From Planctomycetaceae bacterium (GTDB taxonomy: Bacteria; Planctomycetota; Planctomycetia; Pirellulales; Pirellulaceae): a stretch of DNA of 64,000 bases. The position numbers and the translations under genes are program-made. The notes beneath the pieces are model-generated. The model did no database searches and had not been told where the DNA came from. It saw only the letters and a program-made list of their open reading frames with translations. The stretch is taken from NCBI GenBank assembly GCA_007694185.1, contig RECD01000088.1:62001-126000 (forward strand), read 5' to 3'. Position 1 is the stretch's first letter, and each line of letters begins with the position of its first letter. Of the stretch, positions 18,449-28,557 are shown one piece after another.

Positions 18449-18599
18449 CGGGAACCTGCATCAACGATGGCGCGATCGCCGGCTCGGCAGCGATAGGGAC
18501 CGGGAAGTGACCGTACCACTCCCCGCACCGTCCCCCGTGGAACAGTCCCCCGTGCATACGGTTTTCACGACCCCGAAGACAAGACGAATCGGAGTCGGC

Positions 18600-20219
18600 T
18601 CACAAAGTCGGCCCGACCGTCCAGGGGACGAACTCGTTGTCCCCGATCCCCAACATCTCACTAGCCGTCCGCTCGCCACTGGCTACCCGCAGGGCAAACT
18701 CGAAGAACTCGTCGCCCACCTCGGCGACGCTCCGGCCTTCGGCGATCTCACCCGCGTTCAAGTCCATGTCTTCCCGCATCCGTTCGAACAGGGCCGTGTT
18801 GCTGGCGATCTTGATCGACGGCACCGGCTTGCAGCCGTAACAACTGCCCCTGCCGGTGGTGAAGAGGACCAAGTTTGCCCCCCCGGCCACCTTGCCCGTG
18901 ATGCTCGCCGGATCGAACCCCGGGCTGTCCATGACCCCCAAGCCGGGCCTGTCGATCGGTTCCGCGTAGTGATAGACCGCTTCGAGCGCCGTGCTGCCGC
19001 TTTTGGATACCGCCCCCAACGACTTTTCGGTGATCGTCGTCAGCCCCCCGGCTTTGTTCCCGATCGAAGGGTTGTTGTCGATCGTCCCGCCGTACATCGC
19101 GACATGCCCCTTCCACCATTCAATCCGCTCCAACAGCCGGTCGGCCACCTCGACGTTGCGACTGCGTTCCACCAACAAATGCTCCGCCCCGTACAATTCC
19201 GTCGTCTCCGACAAAACCGCTTTACCGCCACACGCGACGATCCGATCGGCCACGATCCCGACCGCCGGATTCGCGGTGATCCCGGAATACCCGTCGGACC
19301 CGCCACACTCCAATGCCAGCGTCAGACGCGAAGCGTCGACCGTCGTGCGTGTCGCCTGATCGGCCTGATCGAGCAACGTCTCCACCCATTTCTCGGCTTT
19401 GGCGATCGTCGCCCGCGTCCCGCCCATCTGCTGCATCGTCATCACCGGGGTCGCCCCGGCCCGCAACAGCGGACGATCGTCGGTCGTCGTGATCGGGACC
19501 ACCTGATGAGCTTCGGCGAGATAAGCCGCGGTCGTCTGCTCACAGCCCAAACCGACCATCAACGACGCCCCGACATTGGGATGACGACTGTAGCCGGTCA
19601 ACGTGCGGCCGAGCATCTGGTGTTTCAACGACCCATAGGCGAGTGCGCAGCCCGTCGTGTGCGTCGCGGCAAATACCCCATCGACGTTCGGCCAACGCCG
19701 CATCCGCTCCGCGTCGAACCTGGCCGCCACAAGCCGGCACACGGTGGCGCTGCAATTGACGGTCGAAACCAAACAGACGTAATTCCGTGTGCCGACTCGG
19801 CCGTCCGGACGCAGGTAGCCCTGGAACGTTCGCCGCAGCGGCGTCGGCGAGTCCGGGGGGAAGGTCGCCGCGACATGCCGCAGCGGCTCGTGATCGTCTC
19901 CCAGGTTGTGCGAATGAACATGCCTCCCCGCCCCGATCTCGGCCGTCGCCTTGCCGATCGGCTGGCCATATTTGAACACCGGTTCTCCCAGAGCGATCGG
20001 CCGAATCGCCAGTTTGTGACCGGCGGCGATCGCTTCGGTGACCGGTACCGTCCGCCCGTCCACCAAAACCGTTTGCCCCGCTACCAAAGCCCGCACGGCG
20101 ATCGCGACCTGGTCGCGCGGGTGCAGCACCACCACCGCCGGTGAGGCCACCGACGGTGGTGGCGATCCGGAGTGCGTGTCGGGAGAGGACGAAGTGGAAG
20201 CGTTTTCAGACGGGCTCAT
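18600..20219 (-). CDS. altronate dehydratase / UxaA family dehydratase
   Basis: 539 residues from the ATG at 20219 (GAGG upstream); an ATG at 20294 would add 25 low-complexity residues. The order is an SAF-like N-terminal domain (AGHKLAIRPI, KYGQPIGKA, AGRHVHSHNL) and then the large catalytic domain (GYLRPDGRVGTRNY, THTTGCA, MVGLGCEQ, ALECGGSDGYSG, GRGSCYGCKPVPSIKI). The family removes water from altronate, galactarate or related sugar acids using a metal. Full-length members unite both domains, as here. No other uronate-pathway gene is adjacent, so the exact substrate is open. Confidence 0.85.
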   Translation of the reverse strand: MSPSENASTSSSPDTHSGSPPPSVASPAVVVLHPRDQVAIAVRALVAGQTVLVDGRTVPVTEAIAAGHKLAIRPIALGEPVFKYGQPIGKATAEIGAGRHVHSHNLGDDHEPLRHVAATFPPDSPTPLRRTFQGYLRPDGRVGTRNYVCLVSTVNCSATVCRLVAARFDAERMRRWPNVDGVFAATHTTGCALAYGSLKHQMLGRTLTGYSRHPNVGASLMVGLGCEQTTAAYLAEAHQVVPITTTDDRPLLRAGATPVMTMQQMGGTRATIAKAEKWVETLLDQADQATRTTVDASRLTLALECGGSDGYSGITANPAVGIVADRIVACGGKAVLSETTELYGAEHLLVERSRNVEVADRLLERIEWWKGHVAMYGGTIDNNPSIGNKAGGLTTITEKSLGAVSKSGSTALEAVYHYAEPIDRPGLGVMDSPGFDPASITGKVAGGANLVLFTTGRGSCYGCKPVPSIKIASNTALFERMREDMDLNAGEIAEGRSVAEVGDEFFEFALRVASGERTASEMLGIGDNEFVPWTVGPTL

Positions 20220-20342
20220 CAGTCGCTGACCTCGGATCGGATCGGGCGGAATCGAAGGGTTCGCCCCACTTCGTTCATTTCCATTCCCATTCATTCCTTA
20301 CATTACCTGGTGCTCCGCGGTTGCCGGTTCACTCGATGATCC

Positions 20343-20367
20343 GATCAGGGCCGAAGCCGCCCTGATC
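20343..20367. repeat. 9-bp inverted repeat GATCAGGGC / GCCCTGATC, 7-base loop
   Basis: The arms (20343-20351 and 20359-20367) are exact reverse complements. There is no T-run on either side, so an intrinsic terminator is unlikely. The site lies between two divergent starts and could be an operator or an RNA element in either leader. Confidence 0.4.
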
Positions 20368-20520
20368 CGTGCCGGAGGCGGCGGGTAAGCGTCGGTGGCG
20401 AGTCCTGCGCCAGGTGCGGCCAAAGCTTACCACGGAGCGAACTTCAGCGGGCAGCCAAGCGATGCGGCGAGGATGTGCGGCAACGGGGTGCGGCAAAAGG
20501 ACCTCCACCATCCCCTCACC

Positions 20521-20549
20521 TTACGAGACCCGAGGGGCGGTTCTATAAT
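20521..20549 (+). promoter_or_regulatory. sigma-70-type promoter of sucC
   Basis: The -10 box at 20544-20549 is a perfect TATAAT. A weak -35 (TTACGA, 3 of 6) stands 17 bases upstream. Transcription would start near 20556 and leave a leader of about 50 bases before the sucC ATG. Confidence 0.5.
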
Positions 20550-20605
20550 CCCGGCTCGAATCGTCGAACCGTTGTTGCTGGCATCCCGCAAGGCCCTTTG
20601 TCGTC

Positions 20606-21799
20606 ATGAAAATTCACGAATACCAGGGTAAGGAATTGTTCCGAGCCGCCGGAGTTCCCGTACTGCAAGGGCTCGTCGCCCGGACCCCGTCCGAAGCCGC
20701 CGAGGCGTTCACCAAACTGGGTGGCTCGCTGGCCGTGATCAAAGCGCAAATCCATGCCGGCGGCCGTGGCAAAGGGAGCGTCATCGGCAACCCCGCCCAG
20801 AAGGGTGTCGTGCTGGTGCGGTCGCCCGAAGAGACCTCCCAAGCGGCCGAAGGGTTGCTCGGCAAAAAACTGGTGACAATCCAAACCGGTCCTGACGGCC
20901 AAACGGTGAACCAGGTCTTCATCGAGCAGGGGTGCTCGATCGAGCGAGAACTCTATCTCGGCATCGTGCTCGACCGCTCCGCCGCCATGCCGGTGCTGAT
21001 GGTCAGCTCCGAAGGGGGCGTCGAGATCGAAAAGGTGGCCGAAGAAACCCCCGACCTGATTCTCAAAGAACACTTCGATCCGGCGGTCGGACTGGAAAGC
21101 TTCCAAGTCCGTAAACTCTGCAAAAAACTCGGGATCGAAGGCCCCGCGGCCCGCGCCGCGGACCGGTTCATGAAGTCGGTTTGTCGGTTCTATGTCGACT
21201 ACGACTGCTCCTTGGCCGAGATCAACCCGTTGGTGATCACGACCGACGGCCAGATGATCGCGTTGGATGCGAAAATCACCTTTGATGACAACGCCTTGTA
21301 CCGCCACCCCGCCATCAAGGAACTGCGGGACCTGAACGAAGAAGACCCCAACGAAGTGCGGGCTGCCGACGCGGGACTCAGCTACGTGCAACTCGAAGGC
21401 AACATCGGCTGCTTGGTCAACGGCGCCGGCCTGGCGATGGCGACGATGGACATCATCAAGTACCACGGCGGCCAACCGTCCAACTTTCTCGATGTCGGCG
21501 GCGGCGCGAACACGGCTCAGGTGACCGAGGCGTTCCGTATCCTGCTGGCTGACCCCAACTGCAAAGGCGTGCTGGTGAACATCTTCGGCGGCATCGCCCG
21601 CTGCACCACGATCGCCACGGCGATCATCGAAGCCAGCAAGGAGGTCGGCTTCCAGGTCCCGCTGGTGGTCCGGTTGGAAGGGACCGAGGTCGAGGAAGGC
21701 CGAAAAATGCTCGAGGAAAGCGATGTCGACATCATCACCGCGGCCGACCTGACCGAGGCCGCCGAAAAGATCGTCGCCGCCGCGAGCGGTGCCGCCTGA
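20606..21799 (+). CDS. sucC: succinyl-CoA ligase (ADP-forming) beta subunit
   Basis: 397 residues, the usual length. The start [19 protein letters not shown] and the ATP-grasp motifs IHAGGRGKG and AEINPLV are typical. The C-terminal ligase domain has [26 protein letters not shown] and [10 protein letters not shown]. With SucD it makes succinate, CoA and nucleoside triphosphate from succinyl-CoA in the TCA cycle. sucD follows 64 bases downstream. A clear promoter lies at 20521-20549. Confidence 0.97.
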   Translation: MKIHEYQGKELFRAAGVPVLQGLVARTPSEAAEAFTKLGGSLAVIKAQIHAGGRGKGSVIGNPAQKGVVLVRSPEETSQAAEGLLGKKLVTIQTGPDGQTVNQVFIEQGCSIERELYLGIVLDRSAAMPVLMVSSEGGVEIEKVAEETPDLILKEHFDPAVGLESFQVRKLCKKLGIEGPAARAADRFMKSVCRFYVDYDCSLAEINPLVITTDGQMIALDAKITFDDNALYRHPAIKELRDLNEEDPNEVRAADAGLSYVQLEGNIGCLVNGAGLAMATMDIIKYHGGQPSNFLDVGGGANTAQVTEAFRILLADPNCKGVLVNIFGGIARCTTIATAIIEASKEVGFQVPLVVRLEGTEVEEGRKMLEESDVDIITAADLTEAAEKIVAAASGAA

Positions 21800-21863
21800 A
21801 CCCGCCTTCCGGTCGCATCGTTTTCACTCCCACACCGATCACTCCCACACCCACCACGCTTCC

Positions 21864-22742
21864 ATGTCCATTCTCGTTGATCGCAACACCCGCGTCATTT
21901 GCCAGGGCATCACGGGCAACGCCGGGGCTTTCCACACCCGCGGATGTCGAGATTACGGCACCCAAATGGTCGGCGGGGTCACCCCGGGCAAGGGCGGCCA
22001 GGCCTTCGATGGCCTGCCCGTCTTCGACACCGTCGAGGAGGCCGTCGCCCAAACCGGGGCCGACGCGACGATGATTTTCGTCCCCGCCCCGTTCACCGCC
22101 GACGCGATCCTCGAAGCGATCGATGCCGGCATCCGCGTGATCTGTGCGATCACCGAAGGCGTCCCGGTGATCGACATGGTTCGTGTCTACCGTGCGGTCA
22201 AGGCGAGCGGTTCGGTGTTGATCGGGCCCAATTGCCCCGGCATCATCACCCCGGGTCAGTGCAAAATCGGGATCATGCCCGGTTACATCCACCAGCCCGG
22301 CAAGATCGCGATCATGAGCCGTAGTGGAACATTGACCTACGAAGCCGTCTGGCAAACGAGCAATTTGGGGCTCGGCCAAAGCACCTGCGTGGGCCTGGGG
22401 GGTGACCCGATCGTCGGCACCTCCTTCATCGATCTGCTCGCCCGCTTTCAAGAAGACGACCAGACCGAAGCGATCCTGATGATCGGCGAGATCGGCGGTT
22501 CGGCCGAGGAAGAAGCCGCGGCCTTCGTGAAAGAAAACGTCACCAAGCCGGTAGCGGCCTTCATCGCCGGCCGCACCGCACCGCCCGGCAAACGGATGGG
22601 ACATGCCGGGGCGATCATCAGCGGCGGCAAAGGGACAGCGACCGAAAAGGTCGCGGCCCTCGAAGCGGCCGGGATTACCGTTGCCCCGACCCCCGCAAAA
22701 ATGGCGGATGCCGTCGTCCAAGCGATGCAGAAGAAAAGTTAA
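21864..22742 (+). CDS. sucD: succinyl-CoA ligase (ADP-forming) alpha subunit
   Basis: 292 residues from the ATG at 21864; upstream codons in frame are His/Ser-rich and non-conserved. The CoA-binding Rossmann half has [14 protein letters not shown] and GGVTPGKGG. The signature [19 protein letters not shown] follows, and the active-site phosphohistidine is in [11 protein letters not shown]. It forms the catalytic dimer with SucC and is almost certainly in one operon with it. Confidence 0.97.
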   Translation: MSILVDRNTRVICQGITGNAGAFHTRGCRDYGTQMVGGVTPGKGGQAFDGLPVFDTVEEAVAQTGADATMIFVPAPFTADAILEAIDAGIRVICAITEGVPVIDMVRVYRAVKASGSVLIGPNCPGIITPGQCKIGIMPGYIHQPGKIAIMSRSGTLTYEAVWQTSNLGLGQSTCVGLGGDPIVGTSFIDLLARFQEDDQTEAILMIGEIGGSAEEEAAAFVKENVTKPVAAFIAGRTAPPGKRMGHAGAIISGGKGTATEKVAALEAAGITVAPTPAKMADAVVQAMQKKS

Positions 22743-23094
22743 CTCGCCCCTTCTGCATTCCGACGCCCCCTCGGGCCGACAAAAAACTGACCTCGACGTT
22801 GTATTCGTCGATCAGTGACAGCTCCTTACCCCGGCAGCGTCCCGCCCGGGAATAGCGGCTATCCCCACTCACCATGCCCTCGAATCGACTCGCTTGCGTC
22901 CGATTTCGATGCGGATCATGTTGTAGCAAGTGGCGGTACGGACAGATCGCCATCGACAAACCGGCTCGCCAGACGCTTTCCCGCCGCGCCTGCGTCGTTG
23001 TATCCGCACCCGATAACCGGGCATTCCGCCGCGAAAAAATACTGAGCGAGTGGCTGCGTCGCTCGGGATTCATCACCGCGTTTCGGGCAGCAAG
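22743..23094. other. convergent intergenic region without a supported gene
   Basis: 352 bases between the ends of sucD (plus) and the epimerase gene (minus). Two short ORFs exist (22874-23161 plus, 22675-23076 minus) but both run into neighbouring genes and lack convincing coding character. A small hairpin (CGACG/CGTCG near 22794-22810) lies next to an A-run near 22781-22786; on the minus strand this could weakly terminate epimerase transcription. Confidence 0.4.
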
Positions 23095-24087
23095 TCAAAA
23101 GTGGCTCCGAACCCAATGCGTCGCCTCGTCGAGCGTTTGGGCCAACTCGCGGCGGGTGTAACCGAGTTCTTGCTCCGCCCGCCGACTGTCGTACCACATC
23201 CGGTGACTGGTCAATTTTAAGGCGGCGGAGTTGAGTTCCGTTTCCTGACCTACCCGCCGGGCCTGGAACCGACCGTACGCCGCGACACCGACTCGAATCA
23301 ACGGGCCGACCGGAAAGATCGGCCGCAACCGCCTCTGGCGGCGGGCCAGTTCGGTCCACAATCGACGATAACTCCAATTCTCACCTGCCAGGATATAGTG
23401 CCGACCGCGCCCCCCATGATCGAGCGCCGACACGATCGCCTCGGACACGTCGCGGACGTCACACACGCTGCAGCCCCCCGTGGGACAGCCGGGAACGTAT
23501 CGCTTGCCCAGTTCCAGAATCATCCGCCCGCTGCTCGGTTTCCAATCCCAAGGCCCTAGCATGAAGCCGGGATGGACGAGCACCGCGTCGAGCCCGCGAT
23601 CGAGCCGCCGCTCGACTTCCGCGACCGAGGCCCGTTTGCTGACTACATAGGCACAGGGAACTTGGTCGTTGGCCGGCGTCAGCGGCGTCTCTTCATGCAC
23701 CGCTGGTGCCGTGGCCCTGCCGACATGCCGTGGCAGCGTGTTGACCGTCGCCACATGCACCATCCGCCGGCCGTGCCGTAGGGCCGCCGCGGCGACCACC
23801 GCCGTGCCATCTCGGTTGACCCGCAGCGACTCCTCCAGCCGTGTCCAACCGACATGAATCAGCGCCGCCGAGTGGATAACCGCCTCACAACTGGCGACCG
23901 CCCGGTCGATCACCTCGGCGTCCCCCAGATCACCACAAATTTGTTCAACGTCCAACCCCTCCCAAACACGTGGGTCCGGCTTTCCACGAACGAGGGCCAC
24001 AACCTGGTTGCCCCGCTCGGTCAACGCGCGCGCGAGGTTGTTTCCCAAAAACCCGGTCACCCCGGTCAAAAAGACTCGCCTTCCCAA
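23095..24087 (-). CDS. NAD(P)-dependent epimerase/dehydratase (extended SDR)
   Basis: 330 residues. The N-terminal nucleotide-binding motif TGVTGFLG, the catalytic Tyr-x-x-x-Lys (YVVSK, about 145-149) and the strand VIHSAALIHVG are those of extended short-chain dehydrogenases. The sequence layout resembles dihydroflavonol-reductase-like or HpnA-like enzymes acting on sugars or isoprenoid-linked intermediates; the substrate cannot be told. Translation starts at TTG (24087), supported by AGGAG 8 bases upstream and by the Rossmann strand beginning at codon 4. Confidence 0.85.
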   Translation of the reverse strand: MGRRVFLTGVTGFLGNNLARALTERGNQVVALVRGKPDPRVWEGLDVEQICGDLGDAEVIDRAVASCEAVIHSAALIHVGWTRLEESLRVNRDGTAVVAAAALRHGRRMVHVATVNTLPRHVGRATAPAVHEETPLTPANDQVPCAYVVSKRASVAEVERRLDRGLDAVLVHPGFMLGPWDWKPSSGRMILELGKRYVPGCPTGGCSVCDVRDVSEAIVSALDHGGRGRHYILAGENWSYRRLWTELARRQRRLRPIFPVGPLIRVGVAAYGRFQARRVGQETELNSAALKLTSHRMWYDSRRAEQELGYTRRELAQTLDEATHWVRSHF

Positions 24088-24273
24088 TTTGCACGCTCCT
24101 CAACCTGATGACCTAGCGCTCCACACCGATCTCGTCACGGCCGCTACCGAGGGCTTGAATCCTTGATCCGATGGCGAATCCCCATCGCGATCTCAACCGG
24201 GTTACAATTTTAACCGGCGGGTTCAAGCGGTGTCAGCGCGCATCGAGCATCCTTCCGTTAGCAATCGACGACG

Positions 24274-27200
24274 ATGAACGCACGCTTCGTTTTGGCAGCC
24301 TTGGTGGCGAGTTGGTTCGCTCACCCATGCGACTCGTTCGCCGAGCCACCCGACGGCGGGTTTGCCCCTGCGGTCGCGGTCCGTCGAATGCAAACCCCAG
24401 GCGGCCTCGACGTCAGCTTGGTGGCCAGTGAACCGCTGGTTCGCCAACCCGTGGCAATCGAGTTCGACGATCGAGGCCGAATGTGGGTGATCCAGTACCT
24501 GCAATACCCCAATCCCGAAGGGCTGCGACGGGTCGAGGTCGATCGCTACTCCCGCACCCGCTACGACCGGATGCCGGAGCCGCCACCGCATGGGCCTCGC
24601 GGTGCCGATCGGATCACGATCCTGTCAGACACCGACGGCGACGGGCTGTACGACACGGGTCACGATTTCGTCGACGGCCTGAACCTGGCATCCGGACTGG
24701 CCTTGGGTCACGGGGGCGTCTTCGTGCTGAACGTCCCCTACCTGTTGTTCTACCCCGACCACGATCGCGACGACGTCCCCGACAGCGACCCAGAGGTCCT
24801 GCTGACCGGATTCGGGATGGAGGATGCCCACAGCGTCGCGAACTCGCTGACCTGGGGGCCCGACGGCTGGCTGTACGGCTGCCAAGGCAGCACCGTCACC
24901 GCGAACATCCGCGGGATCGAGTTTCAACAGGGCGTCTGGCGTTACCACCCGATCACCCGCGAGTTCGAACTCTTCTGCGAAGGGGGCGGCAATTCCTGGG
25001 GGCTCGATTTCGACCGCGTCGGCGAACTGATGTACAGCACGAATTACGGCGGCTTCGTGCTATTGCATGGCGTCCAAGGTGGCTACTTCGTGAAATCGTT
25101 TGCCAAGCATGGCGGTCTCCACAACCCCTTCGCTTATGGCTATTTCGAACATGCCCCGCATACCGATTTCCGAGGCGGCCATGTGACCGTCGGCGGGATC
25201 GTGTATCAGGGCGATGCCTTGCCACAAGCGTTCCGCGACAAGTACATCGCCGGTGACCTACTGGGGCACGGCGTCCGCTGGCATTCGATTCATCCCGACG
25301 GATCGACCGTCCGCACGGCGAACGGTGGCGAACTGCTGGTCAGTCACGACACCTGGTTCGCGCCGACGGACATCACCACCGGCCCGGACGGGGCGATCTA
25401 CGTGGCTGACTGGTATGACGCCCGCACCGCACACCCCGACCCGGATGCCCAGTGGGATCGGTCCAACGGCCGGATCTACCGGATCGGGCCTTCCGAAGCG
25501 AATCGCCCCGCCGCATTCGACTTCGCCCAGCTCGAAACTTCCCGGTTGCTGGAATTGCACGACAGCCCGAACCAGTGGGTTGTGCGACGGGCACGCCTGG
25601 AACTGGTCCGGCGCGGCGATCGATCGCTAGTGGAAACGTTTCGGGCTCGAGCCCGGCAGGAAACCTCTGAAACCGTCGCGTTGGAATCGCTGTGGTCTCT
25701 CAACGCCTTGAACGGATTCGATGAGCCGACCGCGGAGCGTTTGCTCACCAGTCCCCATGCCTCTGTCCGTTCTTGGACGGTTCGCCTGCTGGGAGATCTG
25801 AGGCAGGTCTCCGACGACATGGCGGAGCGGTTGGACGACTTGGCCGAACGAGAACCCGAACTCTCGGTTCGGCGACAATTGGCTTGCACCGCCGCTCGCT
25901 TGCCAGCGGTTCACGCCATGCCGATCATCAACGCGAACATCCTCCGCGACATCGACCACGACGATCCTCGCATGCCGCTGTTGTGGTGGTGGGCGGTGGA
26001 ACGCCACTGCGTGAACGCGCGGGACGAGGTCTTGAAACGTTTTCGAAGGCCGTCGGCGTGGCGATCTCAGTTGGGTCGCGAAGCGTTGCTGCCACGTCTG
26101 GCCCGGCGATACGCCACCGAGGCGACCGACACGGGTTGGGCATCGGTTGACGACCTGCTGAATTCCGCCCCGGACGAAGCCGCGATGCGATCACTATGGC
26201 GGCCGATCCTGGCCGGTTGGTCCGAACAATCGGGCGATCAGGCTGCCGAGTTCCGCAGCCAGCTCGATCCCGCTCACCCGATCGCGACCAAACTGCTAAC
26301 GCACTGGCGGGCCACGCCGCAAGACCCGGTATTGCTCCGCTTGGCCATCGAACTGGGCCTCTCAGAACCACGCCAGACCGCCGTGAGCTTGGCGTTCTCG
26401 GATGCCACCCCACCGGATCGCAGGACCGAACTGCTGAATGTCCTGTCCCCACACCCGAACCCCGACCTACAAGCGCCGGCATGGGACGTGTTGATGTCCT
26501 CCCATCCCGAAGCGGTTCGCATCGCCGCCCTTGGAATCGTCGCCCGAGCGACCGACGAGGCAACGCTCGACCGGTTGGTCGAATTGTTCGCCACGGAACT
26601 CGGTCCCCGCTTGCAAACGGCAATCGGGGATGTGCTGCTCAGCCGCAAGGCCGCGGCTCGGAAATTGCTGACTTCGATCGACCAGGGGCTCCTACCGGCC
26701 AGTCATCTGCCGCTGGAACAAGCCCGGCGGGTCGCCATATTCGACGACCCCGAGCTCAACGCCTTGGTCACGCGCCACTGGGGCAGCTTGCGTGCCGAAA
26801 CGCCCGAGGAACTGTTGGCGGAAGTTCGCCGGCTCAACAACGACCTTCGCGCCGGCCCGGGCGACGTTCGCGCGGGTCGAACCGTCTATACAAAGCACTG
26901 CGGCAATTGCCACCGCCTGTTTGACGATGGTGGAGGGGTCGGCCCCGATCTGACTTTAGCCAATCGGCAGGACCGCGATTTCTTGCTGACCAGCCTCGTC
27001 GATCCCAGCGGAGTGATTCGCAAGGAATATGTCAGCCAGGTGATCCGAACGACCGACGGCCGGATCCTGACGGGGTTGCCGGTCGCTCCTGACAGCACGG
27101 ACCGTGGCGACGAGTTCGGCGTCACCCTGATCGACTCCAAGCTTCAGAAGCTCACCGTGCCGATAAGCCAGATCGAGGACCGCTACGAATCCGCCGTTTC

Positions 27201-27297
27201 CTTGATGCCCGCCGATTTGTATCGACAATTTTCGCCGCAGGAACTCCGCGACCTGTTCGCCTACCTGCAATCCGCCGGGCCGCCGCGGGAGCCCTGA
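24274..27297 (+). CDS. secreted PVC-type heme-binding protein (beta-propeller, HEAT, cytochrome c)
   Basis: 1007 residues with a signal peptide (FVLAALVASWFAHPC). The N-terminal 390 residues form the membrane-bound-dehydrogenase-type propeller typical of planctomycetes (VAIEFDDRGRMWVIQYLQYP, LTWGPDGWLYGCQG, ITTGPDGAIYVADWYDAR). A HEAT-like helical middle part follows. The C-terminus is a cytochrome c domain with CGNCH (residues 876-880) and the later GPDLT and the DPSGVIRKEYVSQV segment. These proteins are thought to be periplasmic redox enzymes acting on sugars or polysaccharides; no substrate is proven. It heads a co-directional run with the hydrolase and deacetylase genes downstream. Confidence 0.88.
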   Translation: MNARFVLAALVASWFAHPCDSFAEPPDGGFAPAVAVRRMQTPGGLDVSLVASEPLVRQPVAIEFDDRGRMWVIQYLQYPNPEGLRRVEVDRYSRTRYDRMPEPPPHGPRGADRITILSDTDGDGLYDTGHDFVDGLNLASGLALGHGGVFVLNVPYLLFYPDHDRDDVPDSDPEVLLTGFGMEDAHSVANSLTWGPDGWLYGCQGSTVTANIRGIEFQQGVWRYHPITREFELFCEGGGNSWGLDFDRVGELMYSTNYGGFVLLHGVQGGYFVKSFAKHGGLHNPFAYGYFEHAPHTDFRGGHVTVGGIVYQGDALPQAFRDKYIAGDLLGHGVRWHSIHPDGSTVRTANGGELLVSHDTWFAPTDITTGPDGAIYVADWYDARTAHPDPDAQWDRSNGRIYRIGPSEANRPAAFDFAQLETSRLLELHDSPNQWVVRRARLELVRRGDRSLVETFRARARQETSETVALESLWSLNALNGFDEPTAERLLTSPHASVRSWTVRLLGDLRQVSDDMAERLDDLAEREPELSVRRQLACTAARLPAVHAMPIINANILRDIDHDDPRMPLLWWWAVERHCVNARDEVLKRFRRPSAWRSQLGREALLPRLARRYATEATDTGWASVDDLLNSAPDEAAMRSLWRPILAGWSEQSGDQAAEFRSQLDPAHPIATKLLTHWRATPQDPVLLRLAIELGLSEPRQTAVSLAFSDATPPDRRTELLNVLSPHPNPDLQAPAWDVLMSSHPEAVRIAALGIVARATDEATLDRLVELFATELGPRLQTAIGDVLLSRKAAARKLLTSIDQGLLPASHLPLEQARRVAIFDDPELNALVTRHWGSLRAETPEELLAEVRRLNNDLRAGPGDVRAGRTVYTKHCGNCHRLFDDGGGVGPDLTLANRQDRDFLLTSLVDPSGVIRKEYVSQVIRTTDGRILTGLPVAPDSTDRGDEFGVTLIDSKLQKLTVPISQIEDRYESAVSLMPADLYRQFSPQELRDLFAYLQSAGPPREP

Positions 27298-27410
27298 GTC
27301 CGTCGACTTTCGGGACGCCTGGCTGCGAGAAGCGATGCGTGGCAGGCGGTTCGTCACCAACCGCAATCGGTCCATCCCGTTTCGTCTGCCCCTTACCAAA
27401 AGAGACCTTG

Positions 27411-28553
27411 ATGCCTTCGCTTCGCCTCGTCCTTCGGATCGGACTACTGGGATTCGGATACCTGCTCGGCGAAACCGTGACGGCAGACGATGCCCCAAAC
27501 ACCTCGGAACCGAGAGCCTACTTGAATGTCCTGAGACCGATCGAAAACCCACAACCTCTGCTCGCGGATCACCCGGAATTCTTCGAACCGATTCGGGAAC
27601 AGCAACATTTCGAAGCCGCCGCGATCGTCGACGACGCCGAGGCAGACCTGTCGGTCCGCGCCTGGCGATTTTCCTACAACGCGCGAGGGATCATCGAAAT
27701 GCCGAACCGGCTATCCGCCTCTCAAACCGCGATCATCATGGTCCACCCTTGGGGGATCGATGACGGCCAGGGCTGGAACACGCCGGAGCCGGCCGGAGTC
27801 GCCGATTTCTGCACAGTCGAGAAAAATCATCTCGCCGCTCGCCATACCCGCGAGGTCGTCCGCCCGTTCATCAATTCGCTGCGAGAGCACGTTGGCTTCG
27901 TGATGTACAGCCTGCCGGGCGGCAAGGACCCGATCCGCGAAAAGCTGTATCGATCGCTCAGCCACAGCCCGACCGACGAAGAACGCGGGCAAGGTGCGGC
28001 CGAGTTGGCAACCAAACTGGGAAACTTCGAATACCGTGGCGAACCGCTGCCGAGCAGCTTGTCGCTGTCAGCCGATTTCCCCGTGATCGATTACTTCCGA
28101 CAATTCCCGGGACTCGATGCGGGCTCGCGGTTCAACAACACCGGCTTTTGGGATTTGCCGATCCCCGTCACTCGTGACGTCGACGTCCATCGGGACGACA
28201 TCGTGATCTATGATTCCGAAGGCTACGAACCGCTCAAGGCTTTCCTGCGGCAGCAAGGCATCCGACACGTGCTGCTGACCGGCTACGCGACCGACATGTG
28301 TTTTTGCCGCACGACCGCCGGCTACGAAAACCTGTCGCGGGACTTCAACGTGTTCCTCGTCGGTGACGCGTCGCTGGCAACCTTCCCGGCCAATACCACG
28401 CCCCGCTTTGCGGTCAATGCCGCGATCTCCTTCGCGTCGCTCAACCAATTGATCACCCAAGTCTCCTGGGTTCGACCGCTCACCCCCGCAGCGGGCGCCG
28501 AGTCATCTTCCGCGCGCGATCCCGACGGCGGGTCCGCCACACCTCGAGACTGA
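27411..28553 (+). CDS. secreted isochorismatase-like cysteine hydrolase
   Basis: 380 residues from the ATG at 27411, which is followed by a basic-hydrophobic signal (LRLVLRIGLLGFGYLLG). The isochorismatase fold is shown by AIIMVHPWG at the first strand and by the nucleophile segment HVLLTGYATDMCFCRTTAGYENL, where TDMC carries the catalytic Cys. The family hydrolyses C-N or C-O bonds (nicotinamide, isochorismate, N-carbamoyl compounds). The N-terminal 70 residues and secretion are unlike cytosolic members. It lies 4 bases before the deacetylase gene, so they are likely co-transcribed. Confidence 0.8.
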   Translation: MPSLRLVLRIGLLGFGYLLGETVTADDAPNTSEPRAYLNVLRPIENPQPLLADHPEFFEPIREQQHFEAAAIVDDAEADLSVRAWRFSYNARGIIEMPNRLSASQTAIIMVHPWGIDDGQGWNTPEPAGVADFCTVEKNHLAARHTREVVRPFINSLREHVGFVMYSLPGGKDPIREKLYRSLSHSPTDEERGQGAAELATKLGNFEYRGEPLPSSLSLSADFPVIDYFRQFPGLDAGSRFNNTGFWDLPIPVTRDVDVHRDDIVIYDSEGYEPLKAFLRQQGIRHVLLTGYATDMCFCRTTAGYENLSRDFNVFLVGDASLATFPANTTPRFAVNAAISFASLNQLITQVSWVRPLTPAAGAESSSARDPDGGSATPRD

Positions 28554-28557
28554 GCCG

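Larger units (their letters stand above)
20220..20605. other. divergent intergenic region, uxaA-type gene / sucC
   Basis: About 390 bases (311 if the dehydratase starts at 20294). It holds a strong hairpin-forming inverted repeat at 20343-20367 and a good -10 box for sucC at 20544-20549. Nothing else is recognised. Confidence 0.5.

Noticed and set aside
18282-20144. Plus-strand ORF of 620 codons
   Set aside because: Arg/Pro/His/Gln-rich antisense shadow of the dehydratase and FlgI-like genes; the true genes have clear family motifs.
22675-23076. Minus-strand ORF of 133 codons after the epimerase gene
   Set aside because: It overlaps the sucD 3' end in antisense, is rich in Arg/Ser, and shows no motif.
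22874-23161. Plus-strand ORF of 95 codons with a CxxCC motif resembling the start of a zinc ribbon
   Set aside because: Only the first half of a ribbon is suggested, the ORF runs into the 3' end of the convergent epimerase gene, and there is no ribosome-binding site.
24197-24217. Imperfect inverted repeat CCGGGTTA...TTAACCGG with an internal TACAAT that could be a -10 box
   Set aside because: The arms need a bulge, and no -35 hexamer lies at proper distance, so I do not list it as a promoter.
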